A stretch of DNA of 60,226 bases from Paludibacter sp. (GCA_017882285.1 JADGPS010000008.1:1-60226), one strand, 5' to 3'. Positions 1 to 8,478 are shown, numbered from the stretch's first letter. Numbers and translations are program-made. Notes: a model not told the origin generated them from the letters alone.

Positions 1-362
1 CGTTACCAATGCGGCGGGATGTACTTCAGCAGCATCAGCTAATGTGGTGATCGGTGCACAACCGGTAACTCCATACGCTCCAATAGTAGGCACTATTACG
101 CAACCGACCTGTTCAACAGCAACCGGAAGTGTTATATTGAGTGGTTTACCTTCTGGTAACTGGACGATTAATCCGGGGGCTATAACAGGTTCAACTGCAA
201 GTACGACCCTATCAGGTTTAACTGCAAGTACAACCTACAATTACACCGTTACCAATGCCGCAGGGTGTACTTCAGCAGCTTCGACCAATGTGGTGATCGA
301 TGCACAACCTGTAACTCCATCCGCTCCAATAGTAGGCACTATTACTCAACCGACTTGTTCAG
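1..362 (+). repeat. 246-bp tandem repeat inside the adhesin gene
   Basis: Bases 1-116 recur at 247-362 with roughly 85-90% identity by eye. Both copies carry the VTNAAGCTSAAS and APIVGTITQPTCS segments. The unit encodes one 82-residue Ig-like module. Since the first copy begins at the window edge, more units probably lie upstream. Confidence 0.85.
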
Positions 363-1198
363 TAGTTACAGGAACCATAACCGTTACGGTTCAAAATGCA
401 GGGGAAACCTATAGTTTTGATAATGGTGTAACTTTCCAATCCGGCAACAGTAAATCAGGCTTGGCAGCAGGAAGTTATAATGTGATGATAAAAAGTACAG
501 GCGGATGTACTTCCGCACCTTCAACTGTCACTCTTGCTGTACCAAATTGTAATAACATTGATTTAGTGGTCGTTGAAACGGTCAATGCTACGATTGTTAT
601 TGTCGGACAAACGGTAATATTTACAATTGTGTCAACTAATAATGGTCCTGATAATGCAACCGGAACATTAGTTGCGGTCAAATTACCAAGTGGATATACT
701 TTTGTTTCATCATCAACAACGACAGGAACTTATGACCCTTCAACCGGTGAGTGGAAAATTGGGAATCTGAATAATGGAGCAACTGAAACTTTAACCATAA
801 CAGCAATAGTTAATTCAACAGGAATTTATGCTATTACTTCAGTAATTCAAAGTAATCAAGCAGAAACTACTTATGTTAATAATACTTCAATGGTTGAACT
901 AATACCAACGGATTTCTTTTTTCCTGATGCTTTCTCTCCAAATGGTGATGGTTACAACGACAAATTTGTGATTATTCATGATGGATCACTGAAATTAGAT
1001 TTTGAAGTCTATAACCGGTGGGGAAATTCAGTTTATAAAAGTTCTGATTATCAAAATGACTGGGATGGCAAGGGAACAGGGAATTTCTTAGGAACTGATC
1101 TTCCGAATGGTACTTATTATTGTACGTATAAGGTAATTAAAATTGCAACTGGAGAATTTATTCTTAATGGGATAAAATATATAACATTACGTCGTTAA
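1..1198 (+). CDS. T9SS type B (CHU_C) adhesin-like protein, 3' part
   Basis: The reading frame is open to the left edge (frame from base 2), so this is the C-terminal part of a larger secreted protein. The visible part starts with Thr/Ser/Gly/Pro-rich Ig-like repeats of 82 residues (246 bp). A DUF11-like domain follows (about bases 560-900), recognisable by a 'NNGPDNATG' stretch. The last ~95 residues, with FSPNGDGYNDKF and a YNRWGNSVY motif, are the gliding-motility-associated CHU_C domain, the type B signal for T9SS export. Such proteins are surface adhesins or filament proteins. The next two genes encode a PorP/SprF protein and a PorE-like protein on the same strand, a usual arrangement for type B cargo. 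Family confident; exact role unknown because the N-terminus is missing. Confidence 0.9.
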   Translation, partial: VTNAAGCTSAASANVVIGAQPVTPYAPIVGTITQPTCSTATGSVILSGLPSGNWTINPGAITGSTASTTLSGLTASTTYNYTVTNAAGCTSAASTNVVIDAQPVTPSAPIVGTITQPTCSVVTGTITVTVQNAGETYSFDNGVTFQSGNSKSGLAAGSYNVMIKSTGGCTSAPSTVTLAVPNCNNIDLVVVETVNATIVIVGQTVIFTIVSTNNGPDNATGTLVAVKLPSGYTFVSSSTTTGTYDPSTGEWKIGNLNNGATETLTITAIVNSTGIYAITSVIQSNQAETTYVNNTSMVELIPTDFFFPDAFSPNGDGYNDKFVIIHDGSLKLDFEVYNRWGNSVYKSSDYQNDWDGKGTGNFLGTDLPNGTYYCTYKVIKIATGEFILNGIKYITLRR

Positions 1199-1257
1199 GA
1201 AAAACCTAAATTCCCTGAAGGGAAGTTTAAAAAAAAGTTACTAACCGAATAAAAAGC

Positions 1258-2223
1258 ATGGTAATGTTACACGATATAATTTCAAACTTGCTGATTTCGC
1301 TAAATTTGCCGAAAATTCGGTTAATGCTTTGTTTCTGTCTGCTGTTTGTAGTCAATTCGATGAAAGCACAACAAGAACCGATGTATTCGCAATACATGTT
1401 CAATATGTTGCATATAAATCCTGCCTACGCCGGTAATCGTGCCGTAGATAATATCACTACTTTGTATCGAAAGCAATGGGTAGCAATTGAAGGTGCCCCT
1501 ACCACCGCTTCTTTATCGTGGGACAGACGACAAGAGGGAAGCAATGTAGGTTATGGTTTGCAAATTTATAACGACCAATTAGGAATTGAGTCTACATCAG
1601 GTGTTCAGGCTTTTTATTCCTATCGTATCCCATTCGAAAAGTCATTTTTATCTTTTGGTTTGAGCGGAGGTGTATTAAACTACCGCGCTGCGTTTTCACA
1701 AACATCAACAACACAGAGTGGCGACCCTTTATTTCAAGATGATGTAAACGGTTGGCTTCCTACTATAGGCTTCGGTATTTTATATGCAACGGAAAACTGG
1801 TATGCGGGGCTTTCAGTACCGGCTTTATTGGAAACTAAAATAAATGCAGATAACCAGCAAGTCACAACCGGTGCCAACAATCATTATTTTCTAACAGGAG
1901 GATATATTTTTGATGTATCAGAAATACTCAAACTTAAACCTTCCATTTTACTCAAAGCTGTTAGAGGTGCTCCTTTCGAATATGATATTAATTTGAATGC
2001 ATGGATTCAAAATATTATGGGATTAGGTGTAAGTTATCGAACAGGCGATGCAATCGTGGCAATGTTTGAGCTTCAGATTTTTCCTGAATTCCGACTCGGA
2101 TATGCTTACGATTACACTATTTCGAATCTTAAACCGTACAGTAAAGGTACTCACGAGCTAATGCTGAGATACGAATTTGGTAATAAAAAGAATCAACGCG
2201 TTTTATCGCCTCGTTATTATTAA
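1258..2223 (+). CDS. PorP/SprF family type IX secretion membrane protein
   Basis: A 321-residue outer-membrane beta-barrel protein. After the signal peptide it has the family hallmark QQEPMYSQYMFNMLHINPAYAG, given here in two parts as QEPMYSQYMFN and INPAYAG, followed by alternating barrel strands and a late 'FRLGYAYDYTIS' strand. PorP/SprF proteins help type B T9SS cargo such as SprB reach or stay on the surface. It lies 59 bp after the CHU_C gene and 50 bp before the PorE-like gene, so the three probably form one unit. An internal ATG at 1324 would give a more compact signal peptide and is a plausible alternative start. The family call is firm; a specific partner is inferred from adjacency. 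Confidence 0.92.
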   Translation: MVMLHDIISNLLISLNLPKIRLMLCFCLLFVVNSMKAQQEPMYSQYMFNMLHINPAYAGNRAVDNITTLYRKQWVAIEGAPTTASLSWDRRQEGSNVGYGLQIYNDQLGIESTSGVQAFYSYRIPFEKSFLSFGLSGGVLNYRAAFSQTSTTQSGDPLFQDDVNGWLPTIGFGILYATENWYAGLSVPALLETKINADNQQVTTGANNHYFLTGGYIFDVSEILKLKPSILLKAVRGAPFEYDINLNAWIQNIMGLGVSYRTGDAIVAMFELQIFPEFRLGYAYDYTISNLKPYSKGTHELMLRYEFGNKKNQRVLSPRYY

Positions 2224-2273
2224 GTGCTTGAAATTCAAATTGTAAAAATACGAATTTAAATAGTTATACCGAA

Positions 2274-4493
2274 ATGAAACTATCAACAATAATAAGGGTT
2301 GCTTTTGCGATTTGTATGCTAACCTCCGGTATACTTAATGCACAAATAAACACCAATAAAAAGGCACCAATAAAGTATAGCATATTATTAAAAAAGGCTG
2401 ATATTGCCTATCAGGATTCTAAATATGCTATTGCAGCAGATTATTATGAAACCTACTTACAAAATCCGGTAAATTCTCATAATATTGTTTTATCAAAATT
2501 AGCCGATTGTTATTGGCAAATGAGAGAATACGATAAAGCTTTACGGATATATAAACTTATCTCTCCAAATGGAAATCAAGGAGCAAGTCAGCAATATCAA
2601 CATCGAATAGCTGAATTGTATGCACGAAACGGTCAATATCAGCAGGCGTCAGAATGGTTGAAAGGTGTAGCGGGATACCAATTGAAAGCCCAAGTATACA
2701 ATGAAAAGGAAACCCTGAATAAAATAAAAAAAGATTCCCTCAACTGGAAGTTGGGGTTTTTGAATGTTAATACAGCATTTAGAGAATTTTCTCCTTTTTT
2801 ATCAAATAACACCTTGTTTTTCAGTAGCAATAAACCACTTCTCACCAAAAAGAAAGCTTATGGGTGGGATGCTAAAAACTATGCCCGTTTGTGGGAAATA
2901 CCTTTATCAAGCCTCGATACAATTCCATATATAAAGCTAAAAAACACTGCTTTAAATAAAAACCAATCAAACCAAAAAACCAAAAATCTGGCCGGAATTT
3001 ACGAATGTGGAGATACGAAACCAGGTAGCAGCACCATCCGTCTAGTTATTAATAAACCAACTATGAACGGTGATTTAAATCCGGCTGGCACTGTCGTTAA
3101 AGGTCTCGAAAAGATTCAGTTGAATGCCGGTGCAATCTCGATTGATAAAAATAATCACTTCTATTTTTCAGCCAATTATGCAAAAGCCGATAAAAAAGGT
3201 GTTAATCGTATTTGTTTAATGGAGGGAATTTATACTACTTCAGGAATTACAACGATTCAAAAATTGCCTTTTGGCGATGCCAATACTTATTCGGTTATGC
3301 ATCCGGCAATAAATCTCGATGGAACCCTTTTGGTGTGTAGCAGCGATAAAGCAGGTGGAAAAGGCGGTTACGACCTGTATTATTCAAAACGTAGCGATAT
3401 AAATCAACCGTGGGATACGCTCAAAACTTTTGGTAACAATCTAAATACTATTGGAAATGAGGTTTTTCCGAGTATTACACCTGACGGATATTTGTATTTT
3501 AGTAGCGATAATATTCCTGGTTTAGGCGGATTGGATATTTACCGGATTCTCCTTCATGATGCCATTGCCGGAAGGGGAGAAATTGAACATTTAAGTTATC
3601 CGGTTAATAGTTCGGCTGATGATTTCGGTTGGACACAACAAGACATCACCGGTGTGAAAGGATTTTTTACTTCCGACCGTTTGAACAGCGATGACAATTT
3701 ATACAGTTATTCGTATAATCCGATTAAAACGTTAAAACGTGCCAAAAAATCATTTATCGAAGGTTTTGTTCTTGAAAAACAATCATTAAAACCAATTATG
3801 GGTGCAACACTCTTTTTGTATAATATCCGGGAAGACACAGTGTACGTTGCCAAAGCCGACAAAAACGGAAAATATCATTTCCCCGTTCTTACAACCAGCG
3901 ATATAATAATTAAAGCCGTTAATAAAAAATATATAAACGACTGCTTATCAGCGAATATTCTTTACGAACCTCAACCGAAGGATACTATTCAAAAAGCTCC
4001 GCGCGATTTATTGCTCGATAAATTTAAGGTTGGTTTTAAATGGAAATTGAGCAATATCCATTACGATTTTGATAAATGGAACATACGCGCTGATGCTATG
4101 CCAATTTTAGATAGTTTAATTATGATATTAAACAAAAACCCAATTACCGTAGAATTAGGTTCGCATACCGACTCCCGCGGATCGTTCAAATATAACGAAC
4201 GATTATCGCAACACCGTGCCGAATCTGCTGTTGCTTATCTTATTCAACACGGCATTGATTCCAAGCGAATTACAGCAAAAGGGTATGGTGAATATCAGCT
4301 GTTGAATCGGTGTTCAGATGGCGTACCGTGTACTGATGAAGAACATCAAGCTAACCGGCGCACCGAGGTAAAAGTAACCGGTTATACTACTCCTCAAAAA
4401 GTATCCGAGAATATAGATCCGGATAAATTCAAAGATGGAGAAAGAATTAACAAAAACGACTTGCCAAAAGATTTCTTCGAAGAATGTAAATAA
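2274..4493 (+). CDS. PorE-like OmpA-family protein (TPR, PD40 propeller, CRD, OmpA)
   Basis: 739 residues. Order of parts: signal peptide (1-23, ending LNAQ), TPR-like helices (about 30-145), WD40/PD40-like propeller blades (about 160-470; repeated 'LDGTLLVCSSDKAGG' and 'PDGYLYFSSDN' type motifs), a carboxypeptidase-regulatory-like beta sandwich (about 494-565) and an OmpA peptidoglycan-binding domain (about 600-715; HTDSRG from residue 631 and a C-terminal NRRTEV). This is the architecture of PorE of the Porphyromonas T9SS, which tethers the machinery to peptidoglycan. Many Bacteroidota have several paralogs beside PorP/SprF genes, so this may be an accessory copy serving the upstream adhesin. 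A terminator follows. Confidence 0.88.
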   Translation: MKLSTIIRVAFAICMLTSGILNAQINTNKKAPIKYSILLKKADIAYQDSKYAIAADYYETYLQNPVNSHNIVLSKLADCYWQMREYDKALRIYKLISPNGNQGASQQYQHRIAELYARNGQYQQASEWLKGVAGYQLKAQVYNEKETLNKIKKDSLNWKLGFLNVNTAFREFSPFLSNNTLFFSSNKPLLTKKKAYGWDAKNYARLWEIPLSSLDTIPYIKLKNTALNKNQSNQKTKNLAGIYECGDTKPGSSTIRLVINKPTMNGDLNPAGTVVKGLEKIQLNAGAISIDKNNHFYFSANYAKADKKGVNRICLMEGIYTTSGITTIQKLPFGDANTYSVMHPAINLDGTLLVCSSDKAGGKGGYDLYYSKRSDINQPWDTLKTFGNNLNTIGNEVFPSITPDGYLYFSSDNIPGLGGLDIYRILLHDAIAGRGEIEHLSYPVNSSADDFGWTQQDITGVKGFFTSDRLNSDDNLYSYSYNPIKTLKRAKKSFIEGFVLEKQSLKPIMGATLFLYNIREDTVYVAKADKNGKYHFPVLTTSDIIIKAVNKKYINDCLSANILYEPQPKDTIQKAPRDLLLDKFKVGFKWKLSNIHYDFDKWNIRADAMPILDSLIMILNKNPITVELGSHTDSRGSFKYNERLSQHRAESAVAYLIQHGIDSKRITAKGYGEYQLLNRCSDGVPCTDEEHQANRRTEVKVTGYTTPQKVSENIDPDKFKDGERINKNDLPKDFFEECK

Positions 4494-4528
4494 TTATTGA
4501 AAGAAAACAGTAAGAAATTTCATTTCAA

Positions 4529-4567
4529 AAACCTCCTCAATCAATCCGATTTGGGGAGGTTTCTTGT
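4529..4567 (+). terminator. Rho-independent terminator after the adhesin/PorP/PorE unit
   Basis: Inverted repeat AAACCTCC (4529-4536) and GGAGGTTT (4555-4562), followed by CTTGTTGT. It lies 35 bp after the PorE-like stop codon. Confidence 0.75.
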
Positions 4568-4944
4568 TGTACCGCACATACCGATTTCGGGATTTTCAGT
4601 CATAAAGTAGTTTTTGCATAAACAGGTTACGAACGATAAATTTTTTTGGATATATCTATAGCTTTAATATGCTTAAAAACGAATCTTTATTTTTTCGTTT
4701 AAAAAAAGCATTTATTGGGTGCAAAACCATTGATTGTATCTAAATGAAGTGTTTATAGCACTAATAGTAGATTTTAATGTTCGTTTTTATCTGAATATCA
4801 GAAGATTAATAAAGTTTTAAATATTAATATTTTTAGCAATTGATTTTATGGTATATTTATTAGTCTAATATACAATAAAGTAACTCTTTGAGTACTTAAA
4901 AATTATTCGTTTTAGTTTAGAAAACTTTATAAATTAATGGATTG
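4568..4944. other. AT-rich intergenic region without a recognisable gene
   Basis: About 380 bp with no supported ORF. It holds a loose inverted repeat (AAAACGAA at 4677-4684 against TTCGTTT at 4694-4700) and a single half-site TAGCACT (4756-4762) resembling the right half of the Rrf2-type dyads downstream. No further structure was recognised. Confidence 0.5.
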
Positions 4945-4967
4945 AATACTACACTTGTTATAGCATT
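4945..4967 (+). promoter_or_regulatory. Putative Rrf2 operator, site 1
   Basis: Imperfect dyad AATACTA-N9-TAGCATT, placed just upstream of the regulator's own -7 box. It is one of four copies with identical spacing in this locus, as expected for autoregulation by an Rrf2 dimer. Confidence 0.6.
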
Positions 4968-4980
4968 GATTTTTTTGCTT

Positions 4981-4988
4981 TACATTTG
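4981..4988 (+). promoter_or_regulatory. Bacteroidota -7 promoter element of the Rrf2 gene
   Basis: TACATTTG fits TAnnTTTG and lies 18 bp before the chosen ATG. Operator site 1 ends 13 bp upstream, over the expected -33 region, so a bound regulator could block the polymerase. Confidence 0.6.
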
Positions 4989-5006
4989 CGGAAATATTTC
5001 TTTAAT

Positions 5007-5444
5007 ATGAATGTAAACACGAAAATTCGGTACGGTTTAAGAACAATGATCGAAATTGCTAGTTCGACGGAATCGAGTGGTATGTTGCAAAAAGATATTG
5101 CTAAAAATCAACATATTTCACTAAAATACTTAGATCCAATAATTTCGGCCTTAAAATTAAAAGGAGTGATTGCCAATTCCAAAGGAAGAGGCAGCGGATA
5201 CAGATTGACACGACCAGCCGAAGAGATTACTATGTATGAGATATATACAGCATTTGAGCAGATAACAATAATAGAATGTATAAATAACTGTGGTTTTTGC
5301 GAAAGATCTATTCACGATTGTAAAGCGAAAAATTATTGGAGTGAGTTTAGAGCGGATTTTATTCAGCTTTTACAAAAAAAGAATCTTCAACAAATTATTG
5401 AAGAAACCTATTATGAATGTAAAGATTTGGTTATTAGCGAATAA
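5007..5444 (+). CDS. Rrf2-family transcriptional regulator, probable Fe-S or thiol sensor
   Basis: 145 residues from ATG 5007. The upstream TTG at 4986 falls inside the promoter, so it is not the start. An N-terminal winged helix has the family pattern KIRYGLRTMIEIA, 'QHISLKYLDPIIS' for the recognition helix and a 'KGRGSGYRLTRP' wing. Near the C-terminus four cysteines (C91, C95, C98, C105) occupy the region where IscR/NsrR-type Rrf2 proteins bind an Fe-S cluster, with spacing C-X3-C-X2-C-X6-C. It probably senses redox state, nitric oxide or cluster supply. Four matching dyads flank the gene, one over its promoter and three between it and the YceI gene, supporting autoregulation and control of the downstream genes. 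Ligand and effector are not determined. Confidence 0.9.
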   Translation: MNVNTKIRYGLRTMIEIASSTESSGMLQKDIAKNQHISLKYLDPIISALKLKGVIANSKGRGSGYRLTRPAEEITMYEIYTAFEQITIIECINNCGFCERSIHDCKAKNYWSEFRADFIQLLQKKNLQQIIEETYYECKDLVISE

Positions 5445-5516
5445 ATTGATATTACAATCGGTATGTTATATAAGAAAAAGAGAATCAAACGAAAAAATTT
5501 ATTTTTTTTCAAGTTA

Positions 5517-5539
5517 AATACTACTATAGTTATAGCATA
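5517..5539 (+). promoter_or_regulatory. Putative Rrf2 operator, site 2
   Basis: AATACTA-N9-TAGCATA, 73 bp after the regulator's stop codon. Same half-site spacing as the other three copies. Confidence 0.6.
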
Positions 5540-5554
5540 TATTTTTTAAAAATG

Positions 5555-5577
5555 AATACAATTTAAGTTATAGCATT
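5555..5577 (+). promoter_or_regulatory. Putative Rrf2 operator, site 3
   Basis: AATACAA-N9-TAGCATT. The left half is degenerate and the right half exact. It begins 38 bp after site 2 begins. Confidence 0.55.
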
Positions 5578-5620
5578 TGTAATATAATTACAGAATAATT
5601 TTTTATTTTTTTTCAAAATT

Positions 5621-5643
5621 AATACTACTTGTATTATAGCACT
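5621..5643 (+). promoter_or_regulatory. Putative Rrf2 operator, site 4
   Basis: AATACTA-N9-TAGCACT, 60 bp before the YceI start codon and so over the likely YceI promoter. A T-rich stretch (TATTTTTT) just downstream could be a weak -7 box. Confidence 0.6.
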
Positions 5644-5703
5644 TGTATTTTTTTTCTTAAAATATTATCAATACGTTCAACAACAATTAATAAAAATAAA
5701 ATT

Positions 5704-6312
5704 ATGACAAAAGGACAATTATTAAAATCAGTTATGTTGCTAATTATTAGCTTCATGTTTATTGCTGGAAATAGTTTAAAGGCAGAAACTCTAAAAATAA
5801 ATCCTAAGAGGTCTTCCATTATTATTTCAGGAACTACGAATGTTCATAACTTTGAAAGTAAAGTTACCCAGGTTAACGGTGAACTTATTGTAAACAGTTC
5901 GAAACAAGTACAAAGTTTAGTAGTAGATATACCGGTTCGATCTATTAAAAGTGGAGAAAAACTAATGGATACAAAGACTTATGAGGCATTTTCAGTGGAG
6001 AAAAACCCCAATATCACCTTTAAAATGCTTGATGTTTCAGGTTTACAAATTTCAGGGGATAATATAAATGTAACAGTAACAGGGAATTTAACAATGGCCG
6101 GTATAACCAAAAAAGTCGTTTTAAGATCGTCGGGTAAAGTATTGAAACCGGGAGTTTATGAATTTAAAGGCAATGTAGCTCTTAAAATGACTGATTTTAA
6201 AATGAGCCCACCTACAGCTATGTTAGGAGTAATGAAAGTTGGCGATGCTGTTACATTGAAATTTGATGTAACAGTAGAAGGTAATTCTAATTTGTTAAGT
6301 GAAAACAAATAA
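5704..6312 (+). CDS. YceI family protein, exported lipid/isoprenoid-binding fold
   Basis: 202 residues from ATG 5704; the longer frame from 5629 would begin within operator site 4 and lacks an export signal. A hydrophobic signal peptide (about 1-27, LLIISFMFIAGNSLKA) is followed by a YceI beta-barrel. Typical family segments are 'TTNVHNFESKV' near the N-terminus, 'VDIPVRSIKSGEKLMD' and 'VTGNLTMAGITKKV'. YceI proteins bind amphiphilic ligands such as polyisoprenoids in the periplasm, and several respond to stress. Three putative Rrf2 operators lie in front and a porin-like gene follows 67 bp later, so the regulator, this protein and the porin form a small regulon. The ligand is unknown. Confidence 0.9.
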   Translation: MTKGQLLKSVMLLIISFMFIAGNSLKAETLKINPKRSSIIISGTTNVHNFESKVTQVNGELIVNSSKQVQSLVVDIPVRSIKSGEKLMDTKTYEAFSVEKNPNITFKMLDVSGLQISGDNINVTVTGNLTMAGITKKVVLRSSGKVLKPGVYEFKGNVALKMTDFKMSPPTAMLGVMKVGDAVTLKFDVTVEGNSNLLSENK

Positions 6313-6379
6313 TTAAATATCATTTTTTTTATGATTCTATCAATTAAAACAATTTGAAAACAAACAAAAAAAAACAGAA

Positions 6380-7738
6380 ATGAAGAAATCGATTTTTACA
6401 GTAGCAGCTGCACTTTTAGTTAGTAGCGCAATGTTCGGTCAGTTAAGACCAACCGATCAAACGGGAGTTAATGTATTTGAAACTCCTAAAACGGACACTC
6501 AGTTTACAGGACCAAAAGTAGAATTTGGTGGTTCAATTGCAATGCCATATATTGCATTAACCAACAGCAACGCTGTAACAGAACAAAATCCGGCAAAAAA
6601 CTCACAGGCATTATTCAAAAATTCTCCAAACTTTGCCTTGTCAATGGCAAATTTGGATATTAAAAGTTATTTAGCAGATGGCGTTTCATTGCAGGTAACT
6701 TTGTATCTTGCTTCAAAACATCACAACGAAACATGGGTAAAAGGTGGTTACGTTCAATTTGACAAAGTTCCGTTTATTAAACTGGACTTGTTGGATCAAA
6801 TAATGAAATACACTACTATTAAAGTAGGACAAATGGATGTAAACTATGGTGATGCTCACTTCCGTCGTTCTGATGGTGGTTGCGCTATCTACAATCCATT
6901 TATGGAAAACTACATCATGGACGAATTCGCAACTGAAATTGGTGCAGAAGCTGATGTAAATTACAATGGAATTATAGGTGTGCTTTCAGTAACCAATGGT
7001 AATTTGAACCCAAGTTTGGCTCTTATTGATACAACAGCGGCTAGCACCAAATATTCAAACGGTCTTCATAATCCATCATGGATTGCTAAAATTGGATATG
7101 ACAAACAGTTAACAGAAAAATTCCGTGCACGTATTACAGGTTCTGTTTATTTTACAGAAGGAGCTCTTTCAAACACATTGTTTGGTGGTGACCGCACAGG
7201 TTCTAACTATTCAGCAATTATGTACAACGCTGCTCCAGGAACAGGAACTGCCTTCGGAGGTCGTTTTAATCCTGGATTATCTGACAAACTTACAACACTC
7301 ATGGGTAACTTATTCCTGAAATACAAATTAACAGATGGTCTTGCTGTAGAATCTTTCAGTACAATTGAATCCGCTGCAGGACGTACTGCTGCAGAAGCTA
7401 CTGATCGTCATGCAAGTCAATTTGCAACTGATTTGATTTTCCGTTTTGGAAAAGCTGAAAACTTCTTCTTGGGAGTTCGTTATAATACTGTTACTGCCGA
7501 TGCGGTTGCAGTAAAAGCAGTTGCTCCTGTAGGAACAGTACTTGGTCAAGATGCGGTTCCTGCTTATTCAATCGGAATTAGCCGTTTGGCAATCAGCGGT
7601 GGCTGGTATGTTACCAAAAATATCATGGCTAAAGTTGAGTATGCAAACCAAAAATATAGTGGTGTTCCTAATGTAAATTATATCCTGAACGGTTATGAAT
7701 TCCACGGATTAAGCGCAGAAGCTGTAATTTCATTCTAA
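6380..7738 (+). CDS. Porin-like outer-membrane beta-barrel protein
   Basis: 452 residues with a signal peptide (1-20, SSAMFGQ). The protein ends in phenylalanine, as many outer-membrane barrels do. The body alternates aromatic and polar strands, for example 'TIKVGQMDVNYGDAHF' and 'WYVTKNIMAKVEYANQKY', with the asparagine/glycine-rich loops of phosphate-selective or DcaP-like porins. It probably forms a diffusion channel; the solute cannot be deduced. It follows the YceI gene by 67 bp, has no clear promoter of its own and ends at a strong terminator, so it is probably co-transcribed with yceI under the Rrf2 regulator. Confidence in a barrel is good, in a named porin family modest. Confidence 0.7.
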   Translation: MKKSIFTVAAALLVSSAMFGQLRPTDQTGVNVFETPKTDTQFTGPKVEFGGSIAMPYIALTNSNAVTEQNPAKNSQALFKNSPNFALSMANLDIKSYLADGVSLQVTLYLASKHHNETWVKGGYVQFDKVPFIKLDLLDQIMKYTTIKVGQMDVNYGDAHFRRSDGGCAIYNPFMENYIMDEFATEIGAEADVNYNGIIGVLSVTNGNLNPSLALIDTTAASTKYSNGLHNPSWIAKIGYDKQLTEKFRARITGSVYFTEGALSNTLFGGDRTGSNYSAIMYNAAPGTGTAFGGRFNPGLSDKLTTLMGNLFLKYKLTDGLAVESFSTIESAAGRTAAEATDRHASQFATDLIFRFGKAENFFLGVRYNTVTADAVAVKAVAPVGTVLGQDAVPAYSIGISRLAISGGWYVTKNIMAKVEYANQKYSGVPNVNYILNGYEFHGLSAEAVISF

Positions 7739-7764
7739 AAAATAATTTTTTAAAGTGTTTTATT

Positions 7765-7800
7765 AAACCGGTAAGAAATACTTACCGGTTTATTTTTTTT
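7765..7800 (+). terminator. Strong Rho-independent terminator after the porin gene
   Basis: A perfect 11-bp stem, AAACCGGTAAG (7765-7775) with CTTACCGGTTT (7781-7791), a 5-nt loop and a run of eight T. Confidence 0.92.
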
Positions 7801-7856
7801 AGAAAAAGGCAATTTTAATATTAAAGATTAACTCGAGTTGTTGGGATGGATTGATG

Positions 7857-7890
7857 ATAAAAAAGCCCTTTTCCAACAGGAAAAGGGCTT
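7857..7890 (-). terminator. Rho-independent terminator of rpsT (minus strand)
   Basis: A perfect 12-bp stem AAGCCCTTTTCC (7863-7874) with GGAAAAGGGCTT (7879-7890) and loop AACA. On the minus strand it runs into a T-rich tail. Confidence 0.88.
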
Positions 7891-7911
7891 CTATATTTTT
7901 ATAAGAAGCAA

Positions 7912-8166
7912 TTACGCCAATTTATTTACATAAACAGCCAATTTCGATTTCAGGTTACTGGCTTTGTTTTTGTGAATAATGTTTCGTTTAGCAAGTTTGT
8001 CGAGCATCGCGCTGATTTTCGGCAACATTTCTGTAGCTACAGTTTTGTCAGCAGTTGTACGCAATTTACGAACAGCATTACGAGCAGTTTTTGCAAAATA
8101 ACGATTGTGCAATTTTTTCTTGTCAGCCTGACGAATTCTTTTAAGTGATGATTTGTGATTTGCCAT
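7912..8166 (-). CDS. rpsT: 30S ribosomal protein S20
   Basis: 84 residues, the usual length. It begins [17 protein letters not shown], the typical S20 N-terminus, and is rich in Lys, Arg and Ala throughout, as expected for a helical 16S rRNA binder ([25 protein letters not shown]). It assembles early in the small subunit. It lies 43 bp downstream of tRNA-Glu on the same strand, and I see no separate promoter between them, so the two are probably transcribed together from the promoter at 8327-8357. The terminator at 7857-7890 closes the unit. The call is secure. Confidence 0.98.
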   Translation of the reverse strand: MANHKSSLKRIRQADKKKLHNRYFAKTARNAVRKLRTTADKTVATEMLPKISAMLDKLAKRNIIHKNKASNLKSKLAVYVNKLA

Positions 8167-8209
8167 CTCAATCTTAATTTATTGTCTTTTAATTTATTGT
8201 TTTTTTTTG

Positions 8210-8281
8210 TAGTCCATAGGGGAGTCGAACCCCTCTTTCCAGGATGAAAACCTGGCGTCCTAACCGATAGACGAATGGACC
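8210..8281 (-). tRNA. tRNA-Glu (anticodon TTC)
   Basis: A 72-nt cloverleaf on the minus strand. The acceptor stem GGTCCAT pairs with ATGGACT (one G-T pair at the end) and A is the discriminator base. The anticodon arm is CCAGG-TTTTCAT-CCTGG, giving anticodon TTC. The T arm is AGGGG-TTCGACT-CCCCT. CCA is not encoded. Confidence 0.96.
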
Positions 8282-8326
8282 ATTTGGCCATTTTTTATAG
8301 AAAATTCGTATTCTCAAATGCGGGTG

Positions 8327-8357
8327 CAAATATACGGCACTTTTTTGAATTGGCAAA
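8327..8357 (-). promoter_or_regulatory. Promoter of tRNA-Glu / rpsT
   Basis: On the minus strand TTTG (8354-8357), 19 nt, then TATATTTG (8327-8334). This is a near-ideal Bacteroidota primary-sigma promoter, 46 bp before the tRNA 5' end. Confidence 0.8.
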
Positions 8358-8470
8358 GGCTTTCAGCCAAATATTTTGTTTTTTTCATAAATCCTTATTT
8401 ATCAGTAAATCAGATTAAATTCATCATCTGATTTTATGTTCAATTATCGGTTTTTAAACGATATTTTTGT

Positions 8471-8478
8471 TATATTTG
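8471..8478 (+). promoter_or_regulatory. -7 element of the recO promoter
   Basis: TATATTTG, 19 bp before the recO ATG. I do not see a convincing -33 element. Confidence 0.55.

Noticed and set aside
4677-4710. Inverted repeat AAAACGAA/TTCGTTT as a terminator
   Set aside because: The stem is short and AT-rich, and no gene ends nearby; the real terminator is at 4529-4567.
5290-5517. 75-residue plus-strand ORF inside and after the Rrf2 gene
   Set aside because: It is an out-of-frame shadow of the regulator; it ends just before operator site 2 and resembles no family.
8037-8291. 84-residue minus-strand ORF overlapping tRNA-Glu and rpsT
   Set aside because: It reads through the tRNA and the start of rpsT in another frame and has no family-like sequence.
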